This document shows, one piece after another, positions 26,647-35,165 of a stretch of 64,000 nucleotides of DNA. The notes below the pieces were generated by a model. It searched no databases. It worked only from the letters and a program-made list of their open reading frames with translations, and was not told where the DNA came from. Within the stretch, counting starts at the first letter, position 1, and every line of letters starts with the position of its first letter. Position numbers and translations under genes: made by a program. This DNA comes from an uncultured Bacilli bacterium (GTDB lineage: Bacteria > Bacillota_I > Bacilli_A > RF39 > UBA660), in NCBI GenBank assembly GCA_934182615.1, contig CAKPRO010000003.1:38061-102060 (forward strand), in the 5' to 3' direction.

Positions 26647-26728
26647 CCTCTCGTGCCTATAGTCACTCAAGGTTTTCTAATGCCTAAGGTCATTAGAAAA
26701 AAGTTTAGAGCCTATAGTCTCTAAACTT
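26647..26728 (-). repeat. Triple hairpin element (copy 5)
   Basis: Three hairpins in 80 bases: 26653-26666 (GTG/CAC around CCTATAGT, with CCT/AGG outside), 26673-26700 (TTTTCTAATG/CATTAGAAAA around CCTAAGGT) and 26701-26728 (AAGTTTAGAG/CTCTAAACTT around CCTATAGT). On the minus strand every inner part starts AC and ends GG. It lies between convergent dtd and the 26734 gene. Confidence 0.75.
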
Positions 26729-26733
26729 ATGTG

Positions 26734-27288
26734 TTATTTATTTAGTTTTTTTAAAGTATATATATTTTTAGAAATCTTATTAATGTCAAGTCTTGCAGTT
26801 CCATCAGTCTGTGATAATGCCATTGCAAATAGATGAAAATTGTCAAGGTTATTGTTACTAATAACAAAGTCTTTAATCATTTGTTTTGCACATATTAATG
26901 CATTTTTATCTTTTTCCTTTTTAAGATATATCGATATATCATTAACTATATCAAATTTCCTAGGTATAGTTCCAAATAGTCTATATTCTGTAGATACTAG
27001 ATAAGTAATAATATAACTATAATTTTTAAAGTATAATTTTTTTGTTTTTAAAGTATTTACATCAAATTGATATTTATTTTCTCCTATATAAAATTCATTT
27101 ATATCTTGAGAAATTTCCTCAGTTTGTCTTTCTATTTCACCATCAGTAAGAATTCTCATTTTTATCCTAGAGTATTCACCTGTATCGGAATCTGATAATA
27201 CGCTATCAAATATATCAGTGTTATTAGGTTTCATTGTTACTTCTATTACTTCTAATGATTCATTTTCTTTTAATTCTCTAATTTTCAT
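26734..27288 (-). CDS. Hypothetical protein, 184 residues
   Basis: Not recognised. Soluble, charged, without signal peptide or membrane helix. The N-terminal half is acidic (SVLSDSDTGEYSR), the middle has beta-like segments (KLYFKNYSYIITYLVSTEYRLFG), and the C-terminal part is helical. Ribosome site AAGGAGAG lies 7 bases before the ATG, with TATAAT-like sequence upstream. It is convergent to dtd and divergent from the 27488 gene. Confidence 0.6.
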   Translation of the reverse strand: MKIRELKENESLEVIEVTMKPNNTDIFDSVLSDSDTGEYSRIKMRILTDGEIERQTEEISQDINEFYIGENKYQFDVNTLKTKKLYFKNYSYIITYLVSTEYRLFGTIPRKFDIVNDISIYLKKEKDKNALICAKQMIKDFVISNNNLDNFHLFAMALSQTDGTARLDINKISKNIYTLKKLNK

Positions 27289-27346
27289 AATATCTCTCCT
27301 TGTAGTTATATATTATAGCATAGTTATCAAGAAAAATAAATATTAA

Positions 27347-27389
27347 AAATCAGCAGCCGTAGTGAAAAGTCACCTAGGGCCGCTGATTT
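27347..27389. repeat. Nested GC-rich hairpin in a divergent intergenic region
   Basis: Arms AAATCAGC and GCTGATTT, then GCC/GGC, then GTG/CAC, are separated by small internal loops. No T-run flanks it. It lies between two divergent genes, so it is not explained as a terminator; a structured leader or protein site is possible. Confidence 0.5.
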
Positions 27390-27487
27390 CTGTATTAATC
27401 TTACCATAAGTTTATTTCCTTGTCAACTTTTATTTGCATTTATTTTACTTTTATGATATTATATTTGACATGAGAGAGGGGAATATA

Positions 27488-28069
27488 ATGGAAAATAATG
27501 TAGAATTAATAAAGAGTTTATTCGTGGATATAGATCCTAGTATTATAAATAATGATAAATTAGATATTAAAGATATACCTAAAGAGGTTATAATGTATTT
27601 AAAGAAGTTATTAAAATATACTTCAGGAGTAAAAGCCTTTAAGACTTATCATAGTATTGAAAAAATATATAATGAAAGAAAACAAAATAAAGAACTATTA
27701 TATGAAGAGTTTGAGATAGCTTTATATTTAACTTATATAATGAATGCTAATATAATTAGTGAAGAAGGAAAGAAATCTTTAATTGAAAATATCATATCTT
27801 TTTATACATTAAGATTAAGTAATGAAAGAGTATTATCTTTAAAAGATAGAGATACTATGAGTACATATTCTTATGTAGATATGTCTAGTAAGCATATATA
27901 TACTACAATTGGTAAGGTTAAATCATTAAATAAGAATAATTATAAATCAGATGGTTTAGTTGATATATTAGATAAACAAATAACTAGTATTATGAAAGCC
28001 TTTTTAAGATTATTTAAAGAAGATATGAGAATATTAAGTGAAACTGATAATAAGAAATTAATAAAGTAG
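27488..28069 (+). CDS. Hypothetical protein, 193 residues
   Basis: Not recognised. Predicted mostly helical and soluble, rich in Lys, Ile and Asn. I start at ATG 27488 because GAGAGGGG lies upstream and TTGCAT (27434-27439)/TATTAT (27457-27462) at 17-bp spacing places the transcript start only after the longer upstream ATG. A terminator overlaps its stop, so it is transcribed alone, ahead of the ABC transporter genes. Confidence 0.6.
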   Translation: MENNVELIKSLFVDIDPSIINNDKLDIKDIPKEVIMYLKKLLKYTSGVKAFKTYHSIEKIYNERKQNKELLYEEFEIALYLTYIMNANIISEEGKKSLIENIISFYTLRLSNERVLSLKDRDTMSTYSYVDMSSKHIYTTIGKVKSLNKNNYKSDGLVDILDKQITSIMKAFLRLFKEDMRILSETDNKKLIK

Positions 28070-28086
28070 AGAAATCTACTTTTTTT
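28063..28086 (+). terminator. Terminator after the 27488 gene
   Basis: AAAGTAGA and TCTACTTT with a GAAA loop, followed by a T-run. Confidence 0.85.
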
Positions 28087-28134
28087 CTATACTTCTATAA
28101 TAAAATAAGGTATAATTAACTAGGAGGGTATGTA

Positions 28135-28890
28135 ATGATAAAAGTAGAAAAAATTAATAAGAAATTTATTAAACAAAGTAAGAATAAAAAGAAAGAAGAA
28201 TTCTATGCTGATAAAGATATTTCTTTTGAAGCTAAAGATAATGAAGTACTTGGAATATTAGGACCTAATGGTGCAGGTAAAACGACATTACTTAGAATGA
28301 TTGCTGGTATTATGACTCCTAGCGGAGGTAGTATTACTATCGATAACTTAAATTATCATGATAATGAAATAGAAATAAAGAAAAGAATTGCTTTTTTAAC
28401 TGGTAATACTAAGTTATATAAAGACTTAAGTGCCTATGAATTACTTACTATGTGTGGTGATTATTATCGTATGAGTAAAAAAGATATTAAAGATAGAATT
28501 AAATACTTAAATAAAACTTTTGATATGGAATCTTTTCTATATCAAAGAATAGGTACTTTATCTACTGGTCAAACGCAAAGAGTTAGTATTGCGAGATGCT
28601 TGATGCATGATCCTAAATATTATATCTTGGATGAACCTACTAGTGGCCTTGATATTATATCTAGTAAAGTTATTTTAGATACCATTAAAGAAGAAAAAGA
28701 TAAAGGTAAATGTATATTATATTCTACTCATTATATGGAAGAAGCAGAAAGCATATGTGATAGAGTAGTACTTATGAATAATGGTAAGATAATTACTATT
28801 GGTACTCCAGAAGAAATAAAGAAAAAGACTAATACTAGTAATTTAAGAGAGGCTTTCTTTGCTTTAACTGGAGGTGCTAATAATGAATAA
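28135..28890 (+). CDS. ABC transporter ATP-binding protein (NatA-like)
   Basis: The ATPase of an export-type ABC transporter. 251 residues with all motifs: Walker A GPNGAGKTT (about residue 43), signature LSTGQTQRV, Walker B YYILDEPTSGLD, and the switch His in YSTHYMEEAE. Similar to NatA of the sodium-extrusion system NatAB. A strong AGGAGGG ribosome site is present. It overlaps the permease gene by 8 bases, so the pair is coupled. The transported substrate cannot be fixed from sequence. Confidence 0.9.
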   Translation: MIKVEKINKKFIKQSKNKKKEEFYADKDISFEAKDNEVLGILGPNGAGKTTLLRMIAGIMTPSGGSITIDNLNYHDNEIEIKKRIAFLTGNTKLYKDLSAYELLTMCGDYYRMSKKDIKDRIKYLNKTFDMESFLYQRIGTLSTGQTQRVSIARCLMHDPKYYILDEPTSGLDIISSKVILDTIKEEKDKGKCILYSTHYMEEAESICDRVVLMNNGKIITIGTPEEIKKKTNTSNLREAFFALTGGANNE

Positions 28891-30025
28891 TATATTAATA
28901 ACTTTAAAGAAAGAATTAAAACTTATAACAAGAGATAAAAAATCTTTACTTATGATGGCTATTACTCCTTTATTTATTCCTATCTTTGTTATATTAATGT
29001 CTTATATATATGAAGAATTAACTGTAAATAAAGATGATAAAACATACCAGATAGGAGTCAATTATGAACTATCTAGTACTGAAAAAGAATTACTAAGTGA
29101 TGAAGTAAAATATACAGTATATAGTAATCTTAAAGAACTAGAAGAAGCCTATAATAGTAATAAAATATTAGCATATATAGTTAAAAATAATAATAGTTAT
29201 AATATTTATGCTAATATTCAAAGTGAAGATGGTAGTATGGTTACTAGTTTAATTACTAATTATCTAGATAACTATAATAATTATTTAGGACAAAATTATT
29301 TAGTAAATAATAATATTGATCTAAGTAAAGTATATAATAATTTAAATTATAATGTTACCGAGATAAAAGGGGAGAGTATCTTTGGTAATCAAATAATACT
29401 AATGGCTATTACATTTACTATAATGGCTATAACTCTTAGTTGTATATATACTTCTACTGATACAACAGCAGGTGAAAAAGAAAGAGGTACATTAGAGACA
29501 ATATTAACATTTCCTATTAGTAGAAAAGAATTAATATTTGGTAAATACTTAGCTATATCTATATCAGGAATAGTAACTCTTTTAATAGGAGTCCTTCTAT
29601 CAATAGTATCATTATGTTATGTAAAGAATAGCTTTAGTATTTATGATAATGTAATATTTAATATAAATACTATTACAATATTATTAACAATATTAATATT
29701 ATTATTCTATACATTATTTATATCAGGATTATGTATAACAATAGCAAGTTTTACTAAATCATTTAAAGAAGCTCAAAGTGCTCTTACCCCAATTAGTTTA
29801 GTTACTTGTATACCCATGTTTTTAGAAATGTTAAATATTAATATATCAGGAGTATTATCGTTTATTCCTATTATTAATCATACTATTGTTATAAATAATA
29901 TTTTAACTAGTTCTATTAATATTAATAATATACTAATAACTATAATATCTTCAATAATATATATAATAGTACTTCTACTATTTATAAATAAAATGTATAA
30001 AAGTGAAAAAATATTATTTAATTAA
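28883..30025 (+). CDS. ABC-2 type permease (NatB-like)
   Basis: About 380 residues. One hydrophobic segment near the N-terminus (LLMMAITPLFIPIFVILMSY), a large outer domain of about 135 residues, then five hydrophobic segments, the layout of ABC-2 permeases such as NatB. The conserved block STDTTAGEKERGTLETILTFP follows the outer domain. I chose ATG 28883 inside the end of the ATPase gene because GGAGGTG precedes it; the GTG at 28874 is part of that ribosome site. Partner of the 28135 ATPase. Confidence 0.88.
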   Translation: MNNILITLKKELKLITRDKKSLLMMAITPLFIPIFVILMSYIYEELTVNKDDKTYQIGVNYELSSTEKELLSDEVKYTVYSNLKELEEAYNSNKILAYIVKNNNSYNIYANIQSEDGSMVTSLITNYLDNYNNYLGQNYLVNNNIDLSKVYNNLNYNVTEIKGESIFGNQIILMAITFTIMAITLSCIYTSTDTTAGEKERGTLETILTFPISRKELIFGKYLAISISGIVTLLIGVLLSIVSLCYVKNSFSIYDNVIFNINTITILLTILILLFYTLFISGLCITIASFTKSFKEAQSALTPISLVTCIPMFLEMLNINISGVLSFIPIINHTIVINNILTSSININNILITIISSIIYIIVLLLFINKMYKSEKILFN

Positions 30026-30061
30026 AAAAGATAATACCTACTAAACATATTAAAGTGTATA

Positions 30062-30152
30062 GTCTATACTTATATATAATAAATATGGCTGATATATTGT
30101 TATTAGACTTAAGGCTAATAACAACACTTTAAGACCTAGACTTAAAGTGAAT
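30062..30152 (+). repeat. AT-rich block plus paired hairpins (copy 6)
   Basis: CTTATATATAATAAATATGG is followed by hairpin 30097-30124 (TTGTTATTAG/CTAATAACAA around ACTTAAGG) and hairpin 30125-30149 (CACTTTAAG/CTTAAAGTG around ACCTAGA). It ends in GAATAAA, as does copy 8. It lies just upstream of the aspS promoter. Confidence 0.75.
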
Positions 30153-30169
30153 AAAATATTAAAAAATAA

Positions 30170-30198
30170 TTGACAAGAATAAATAATAATTATATAAT
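30170..30198 (+). promoter_or_regulatory. aspS promoter
   Basis: TTGACA (30170-30175) and TATAAT (30193-30198) with 17-bp spacing, directly ahead of the T-box leader. Confidence 0.85.
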
Positions 30199-30202
30199 AA
30201 GT

Positions 30203-30351
30203 ATAGATTTTCTATTACTATTAGTGACAGATAGTAGATATAAATAAGTAGAAAACGGGTAGTTCCGATAAAAACTAATAAAGAGCACATTAGTGAAATA
30301 AGGTGGCACCGCGGATAATAGTATTCGTCCTTATGTAATTGATGTGTTTTT
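30203..30351 (+). ncRNA. T-box riboswitch of aspS with a short stem I
   Basis: The T-box sequence AAGGTGGCACCGCGG is unmistakable (about 30299-30314). The alternative terminator pairs CACATTAGTGAAATAAGG (30286-30303) with CCTTATGTAATTGATGTG (30329-30346), followed by T5. Stem I is closed by TTTTCTA/TAGAAAA and is only about 45 bases long; a GAC triplet at 30226-30228 sits in its terminal loop and is a plausible Asp specifier. Binding of uncharged tRNA-Asp would favour read-through into aspS. Confidence 0.9.
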
Positions 30352-30375
30352 ATATTATATGAAAGGAAGATGTAT

Positions 30376-32118
30376 ATGAAAAATAAATATAGAACAATTT
30401 ATTGTGGTGAAGTATCCACTAAAAATATCGGTGAAGAAATAAAAGTAGCAGGCTGGTTAGAACAAAAAAGAAATCTAGGTAGTCTTGTATTTATGACATT
30501 AAGAGATGAAACAGGAGTAATTCAGTTAATAAGTGAAGATATTGATAGTTTTAAAGATATAACTAGAGAAAGTACAATGACTGTAACTGGAGTAGTAAGA
30601 CATAGAGCTGAAGGTATGACTAATCCTAATATGAAAACAGGAGAAGTAGAAGTACTAGTATCTTCTTTTGAAGTACTAGGAGTAGCTCAAAATGTATTAC
30701 CTTTTGAAATTAATAGAAGTACTGAAGCTTTTGAAGATACTAGATTAAAATATAGATATCTAGACTTAAGAAATCCTAAAGTACATGATAGAATACTATT
30801 TAGAACAGAAGTATTAGATTATATGAGAAAGATAATGAAAGAGATGAACTTTACAGAGATTCAAACACCAATTATAACTGCATCATCTCCAGAAGGAGCT
30901 AGAGACTTTATTGTACCATCAAGAAAGTATAAGGGAAAGTTCTATGCCTTACCTCAAGCTCCTCAAATATTTAAACAATTACTTATGTGTTCAGGATTTA
31001 ATAGATATTTTCAAATAGCTCCATGTTTTAGAGATGAAGATCCTAGAAGTGATAGATTATATGGTGAGTTCTATCAATTAGACTTAGAAATGTCATTTGC
31101 TACTGATGAAGATGTTTATGCAGTAGGAGAGAGAATCTTCTACGACATATTCACTCACTTTAGTGATAAAGAGGTATCAGAGAGACCATTTAGAAGAATA
31201 CCATATAGAGAAGCTATGCTTAAGTATGGTTCAGATAAACCTGATTTAAGAAATCCACTAATAATTGAAGACTTAACTGATATATTAAGTAAGAGTTCAT
31301 TTGAACCATTTAAAACATCTTTAATTAGAGGTATTACTGTTAAGAATATTGATAAATCAAACTCTTGGTATAAGTCTATGGAAGAATATATGAAGAGTGT
31401 TGGAGCTCCTGCACTTGCATATATTAAAGTAAATGAAGATATGACTTTTAAATCATCTCTAGATAAGTTCTTAACTGATGAAATAAGAAAAGAATTAATA
31501 GATAAATGTAATCTAGAAGCAGGAAGTACTTTATTTGTACTAGCAGACACTAAGAATAAAATAAATAAATTAGCAGGCCTACTTAGAATTAAATTAGGTA
31601 ATGAACTTGATTTACTAGATAAGAATAAATTTGAATTCTGTATTATTAATGATTTTCCTATGTATGAATATAATGAAGAAGAGAATACTTGGGATTTTGG
31701 TCATAATCCATTTAGTATGCCTCAAGGTGGATTAGAAGCTCTTACTGAAGATAATATTGAAAATGTTGTAGCATATCAATATGACTTTGTATGTAATGGT
31801 TATGAGATGGCTTCTGGGGCTGTTAGAAATCATGATATTAGAATAATGAAGAGAGCCTTTGAACTTGCTGGTTATACTGATGAAGATGTGGAGACTAAGT
31901 TTAGAAGTTTATATACAGCATTTCAATATGGAGCACCTCCTCATGCTGGAATGGCTCCTGGTATTGATAGAATATTAATGTTATTAAAAGATGAAGAAAA
32001 TATAAGAGAAATGGTGGCTTTCCCACTAGGGGCTAATGGTGCTGATGCTATGATGGGTTGTCCTGGTGAAGTATTTGAAAAACAACTTAGAGAAACACAT
32101 ATTAAGGTTAGAGATTGA
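30376..32118 (+). CDS. aspS: Aspartyl-tRNA synthetase
   Basis: Charges tRNA-Asp. About 580 residues, a bacterial-type class IIb synthetase. N-terminal anticodon-binding OB fold (VAGWLEQKRNLGSLVFM), catalytic domain with the flipping-type loop FIVPSR, motif 2 APCFRDEDPRSDR, an inserted GAD domain (around residues 290-410), and motif 3 GMAPGIDRILMLL. I prefer ATG 30376 because GAAAGGAAG lies at proper distance; ATG 30370 is also in frame. It is controlled by the T-box leader. It stops at TGA, and the next gene follows 19 bases later. Confidence 0.97.
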   Translation: MKNKYRTIYCGEVSTKNIGEEIKVAGWLEQKRNLGSLVFMTLRDETGVIQLISEDIDSFKDITRESTMTVTGVVRHRAEGMTNPNMKTGEVEVLVSSFEVLGVAQNVLPFEINRSTEAFEDTRLKYRYLDLRNPKVHDRILFRTEVLDYMRKIMKEMNFTEIQTPIITASSPEGARDFIVPSRKYKGKFYALPQAPQIFKQLLMCSGFNRYFQIAPCFRDEDPRSDRLYGEFYQLDLEMSFATDEDVYAVGERIFYDIFTHFSDKEVSERPFRRIPYREAMLKYGSDKPDLRNPLIIEDLTDILSKSSFEPFKTSLIRGITVKNIDKSNSWYKSMEEYMKSVGAPALAYIKVNEDMTFKSSLDKFLTDEIRKELIDKCNLEAGSTLFVLADTKNKINKLAGLLRIKLGNELDLLDKNKFEFCIINDFPMYEYNEEENTWDFGHNPFSMPQGGLEALTEDNIENVVAYQYDFVCNGYEMASGAVRNHDIRIMKRAFELAGYTDEDVETKFRSLYTAFQYGAPPHAGMAPGIDRILMLLKDEENIREMVAFPLGANGADAMMGCPGEVFEKQLRETHIKVRD

Positions 32119-32137
32119 TATTTATTAAGGGGGATAT

Positions 32138-33499
32138 ATGAATAATAATTTTGATTTAGTTGTAATTTATAGAAGAATAGAAAAGAAAGATGTAATTAAT
32201 TATATACCAGTATATTGTGAAGTTGGTACTTATAATCAAGAGAGTGAAGTATTTACTACTACTAAAGGGAAGAAATATCATCATATGATTGAGGGAGAAG
32301 AGAATGCCTTTTTAGGTAGACTTCCTCTCTCTAGATATACTGAGGTTTATCAGAAGTCTTCACTTTTTGCTATAAAAGCAAAGACTTTACTTAATGAACA
32401 TAAATATAGATATATTTTATCAGAAAGTGAAGATAATGTACCTATTATCTCACAAGTTAAGATGAATGGTGAATATAATATATTTTTAGATAGAGACTTA
32501 ATAATTTTTTATAATAAATATTATCCTGAATTAGAAATTGATAATATTATTGGTAATAATGAAATGAATATTAGTGATGTTTATAAAGAACTAACTAGTA
32601 AGATAATAGGTCAAGATGAACAAATAAAACAAATATTATCTACTATATGGAAGCAATATAATAATGAAGATAAGACTTTTAATTATAATATGTTAATTAA
32701 TGGTCCAGAAGGTGTTGGTAAGACTACAATCTTTAAATTACTTGAAGAATTACTTGGTATTCCTTGTGTTATTATTAATGCTAAAAGATTAGGTAGTGAA
32801 GGTTATATTGAAAATATATTATTAAATTTATTAGAAAAGACTGAATTTGATGTTGAAAGGGCTAAGACTGGTATTTTGGTTATTGATAAATTAGAAGAAA
32901 TATCGACAAATAGTAAAGAAAGACATAATACTTCTAGTAAGGCTTTACAAGAAATTATTATTAATTTGATTGATGAAGGGGTATTTACTATTAATACTAT
33001 TGATAATGAGAAATATCGTTTTAGTATGGATAAACTACTTATAATTGGTATTGGTAATTTTAATAATAATGAGAATCTTAGAAATACTACAGTGGGATTT
33101 AATACTGCATTAGAAGATAATACTCTTGATTCTTATGGTATTATACCTGAACTTGCTAATAAATTTCCTATTCTAATAGAAATGAATAATTTAACACTAG
33201 ATGATTATATTAATATTATTAAGAATTCTACTTTAAGTTCTCTTAATACTGATAGGGAATTTTTAGGTAAAAGGAATATTAACTTAGAAATATCTGAAGA
33301 AGTTATTAATATGATAGCTAGAATAGCTTATGATAGAAAATTAGGTGCTAAGAGTATTAATGAAATACTTGAGTCTTCTCTTGCACTAGCTGAGTTTGAG
33401 ATAGCTAGTAATTCTTCTTTATATGAGAGTTTGATTATTGATAAGACTACGATCAAAGATAATAAGAAATATACTTTAGTAAAGAGAAAGAATAATTAA
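32138..33499 (+). CDS. Divergent ClpX/HslU-like AAA+ protein
   Basis: 453 residues. A unique N-terminal domain of about 150 residues precedes an AAA+ module introduced by KIIGQDEQIKQI, as in ClpX. Walker A is intact (GPEGVGKTT). Walker B reads GILVIDKLEEI, with Lys where the catalytic Glu of DE normally stands, although Glu residues follow. The sensor 2 motif GAR is GAK (RKLGAKSINEI). The ClpX zinc-binding domain and the IGF loop for ClpP are not apparent. It follows aspS closely, with a GGGGG ribosome site. I infer a remodelling ATPase or regulator that is not a protease partner. Confidence 0.7.
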   Translation: MNNNFDLVVIYRRIEKKDVINYIPVYCEVGTYNQESEVFTTTKGKKYHHMIEGEENAFLGRLPLSRYTEVYQKSSLFAIKAKTLLNEHKYRYILSESEDNVPIISQVKMNGEYNIFLDRDLIIFYNKYYPELEIDNIIGNNEMNISDVYKELTSKIIGQDEQIKQILSTIWKQYNNEDKTFNYNMLINGPEGVGKTTIFKLLEELLGIPCVIINAKRLGSEGYIENILLNLLEKTEFDVERAKTGILVIDKLEEISTNSKERHNTSSKALQEIIINLIDEGVFTINTIDNEKYRFSMDKLLIIGIGNFNNNENLRNTTVGFNTALEDNTLDSYGIIPELANKFPILIEMNNLTLDDYINIIKNSTLSSLNTDREFLGKRNINLEISEEVINMIARIAYDRKLGAKSINEILESSLALAEFEIASNSSLYESLIIDKTTIKDNKKYTLVKRKNN

Positions 33500-33515
33500 T
33501 CTTTCTTTTTCTTTT

Positions 33516-33574
33516 CCTTTACAGCCTATCAAAGATAGTCTTCCAAGGTATTTTTGAACCTGTAGTTTCAAAAA
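33516..33574 (-). repeat. Composite hairpin element, left half (copy 7a)
   Basis: An outer CCTT (33516-33519)/AAGG (33545-33548) stem encloses hairpin 33524-33540 (GCCTATC...GATAGTC with a C-T mismatch). It is followed by hairpin TTTTTGAA (33551-33558)/TTCAAAAA (33567-33574), whose inner part CCTGTAGT is identical to that at 11040-11047. Confidence 0.7.
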
Positions 33575-33662
33575 TAAATATTTATATATTATCATGATAT
33601 TGTTTGTTATAGAGACTATAACTAGGCTCTATAACACCTTCAGAGACTACAGGCTCGGAAGG
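33575..33662 (+). repeat. Composite hairpin element, right half (copy 7b)
   Basis: An AT block (TATTTATATATTATCATGAT) leads to hairpin 33606-33635 (GTTATAGAG/CTCTATAAC around ACTATAACTAGG) and hairpin 33637-33662 (CCTTC...GAAGG, inner ACTACAGG). With 7a this makes a nearly symmetrical four-hairpin element bounded by CCTT/AAGG stems. Confidence 0.7.
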
Positions 33663-33700
33663 AATAAAGTAAAATAATTGTCAAATATAAATAAAGCTAT

Positions 33701-33728
33701 TTACTAATAATATAGACTATGATATAAT
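33701..33728 (+). promoter_or_regulatory. 6S RNA promoter
   Basis: TATAAT at 33723-33728 with a weak -35 TTACTA at 33701-33706 (16-bp spacing). It predicts a start at about 33735, matching the 5' end of the RNA's closing stem. Confidence 0.65.
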
Positions 33729-33735
33729 TAAGATA

Positions 33736-33909
33736 CCTAGAGGATACGACATCTTTAGTATAAAACCGACTAAAGATATTAATAGGGGAGCTAATATAAT
33801 TTATGTGTTGAATGCTTGCTTCTAAGTAGGAATCCTAATTAAATTATTGTGCTGACCCACCTGTGACTTACGCCGCGGGTTTTATCTTACAGAGTCGGTC
33901 CGTCTGGGC
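33736..33909 (+). ncRNA. ssrS: 6S RNA candidate
   Basis: An RNA of about 175 nt that would bind and inhibit housekeeping RNA polymerase. The ends form a long closing stem: CCTAGAGGATACGAC (33736-33750) pairs with GTCGGTCCGTCTGGG (33894-33908) with small bulges, followed by T7. A TATAAT box lies 7 bases upstream. No ORF is present. The position between aspS and tcdA (yrvM) equals that of Bacillus 6S-1 (bsrA), and rarA follows as in Bacillus. The central bubble was not modelled; the identification rests on synteny, length and the closing stem. Confidence 0.75.
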
Positions 33910-33954
33910 TTTTTTTATATAGATTTTGTGATATACTAATAATGGTGATGAGAA

Positions 33955-34458
33955 GTGGAAATAAAAAATAATACTATATATACTAATGACTTAGTAAAAG
34001 AATTTTTAAGAGTATATTATTTTGATAAAATAAAAACAATTAGAATAATTATGAATATATTGATAGCAGTATTAGTAGTTAGATTCTTCTTTTTAGATAA
34101 TACTACTACTATGGATATAATTACTTTTATATTTGGTTTATTTGGTATCATAGAATTAAATACAAATATGTTACCATATACTAATTATAAAAGATTAGAA
34201 AAAAGAAAAGATAGTATTCTAAATACTAAGATAAAATATCTATTTAAAGAATATAATTTTATGATAGATAATGGTAAAGAAGAATATATAAATTATAAAG
34301 ATTTATATAAAGTAATTGAAAGAGATAATACCTACTACTTATATATAAATAAATATAAAGCTTTTATAGTAAGTAAAGAAGGTATTAGTAAGAATAATAT
34401 AGAGAAATTAAGTAATAATTTAAAAGATAAAGTATCCACCTATAAATATATAAAATAA
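33955..34458 (+). CDS. Small membrane protein of unknown function
   Basis: 167 residues. Two hydrophobic segments lie near residues 28-45 and 50-65 (IIMNILIAVLVVRFFFLD; MDIITFIFGLFGIIEL), followed by a basic soluble domain of about 100 residues with beta-like strands (YYLYINKYKAFIVSKEGI), a layout resembling YcxB-like proteins. It starts at GTG with GGTGATGAGAA upstream. The stop overlaps the tcdA start (TAATG), so the two are coupled, but no functional link is known. Confidence 0.65.
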   Translation: MEIKNNTIYTNDLVKEFLRVYYFDKIKTIRIIMNILIAVLVVRFFFLDNTTTMDIITFIFGLFGIIELNTNMLPYTNYKRLEKRKDSILNTKIKYLFKEYNFMIDNGKEEYINYKDLYKVIERDNTYYLYINKYKAFIVSKEGISKNNIEKLSNNLKDKVSTYKYIK

Positions 34459-35132
34459 TGTTTGATAGAACAATAGCTTTAATAGGTCAAGATAATTTAG
34501 ATAAAATAGAGAGTAAACATATTCTTATAATTGGAGTAGGTGGAGTAGGTGGATATGCAATAGAAGCTCTTATTAGAAGTGGTATTCATAATATAACATT
34601 AGTAGATTATGATAACATAGATATATCTAATATCAATAGACAAATGATAGCTAAAGAAAGTAATGTAGGCAAATTAAAAGTAGAGGCTTGGAAAGAAAGA
34701 ATTAATGAAATAAATAGTAGTGTTTTAGTAAATACTTTACCACTTAAAATAGATGAAAATAATATTGATACATTATTTAGTGATAAGTATGACTATATAA
34801 TAGATGCTTGCGATACTGTTATAGTAAAGAAATTACTTATCAAGAAATGTCATGAAAAGAATATTAAATTAATTACAGTATGTGGTATGGGTAAGAAGTT
34901 AAATCCTAGTCTAGTAAAAATATGTGATATCAAAGATACTTCATATGATCCACTAGCTAAAAGTATTAGAAAATATGTCAAAGATGAAAAAATAAGAGGT
35001 AAAGTACCTGTAGTATTTTCTATTGAAGAACCTAAGAAGAATGATAAGAATTTAGTATCTTCAATGATGATGGTCCCCGCTACTGCTGGTATAAATGCTG
35101 CTTATTATGTAATAAATGATATTATAAAATAA
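34458..35132 (+). CDS. tcdA: tRNA threonylcarbamoyladenosine dehydratase TcdA
   Basis: An E1-like enzyme that uses ATP to cyclise t6A to ct6A in ANN-decoding tRNAs. 224 residues. Adenylation site with the nucleotide-binding IIGVGGVGGYAIEALIRSG (residues 27-45), the NINRQ motif with its conserved Arg, VDYDNIDISN, and YIIDACDTVIVK. It matches Bacillus YrvM in position, directly after the 6S RNA. It is convergent to rarA with a shared hairpin terminator. Confidence 0.93.
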   Translation: MFDRTIALIGQDNLDKIESKHILIIGVGGVGGYAIEALIRSGIHNITLVDYDNIDISNINRQMIAKESNVGKLKVEAWKERINEINSSVLVNTLPLKIDENNIDTLFSDKYDYIIDACDTVIVKKLLIKKCHEKNIKLITVCGMGKKLNPSLVKICDIKDTSYDPLAKSIRKYVKDEKIRGKVPVVFSIEEPKKNDKNLVSSMMMVPATAGINAAYYVINDIIK

Positions 35133-35137
35133 AAGAT

Positions 35138-35165
35138 AAGAAGAATCAAATTAACGATTCTTCTT
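35138..35165. terminator. Bidirectional terminator tcdA/rarA
   Basis: The perfect arms AAGAAGAATC and GATTCTTCTT around an 8-base loop lie between the two convergent stop codons. A short T-run exists on each strand. Confidence 0.8.

Noticed and set aside
33736..33909. SRP RNA, RNase P RNA or riboswitch
   Set aside because: No GGTGCTG...-type SRP loop or P RNA core is seen, and a riboswitch would not be closed by an end-to-end stem with its own promoter and terminator. Synteny favours 6S RNA.
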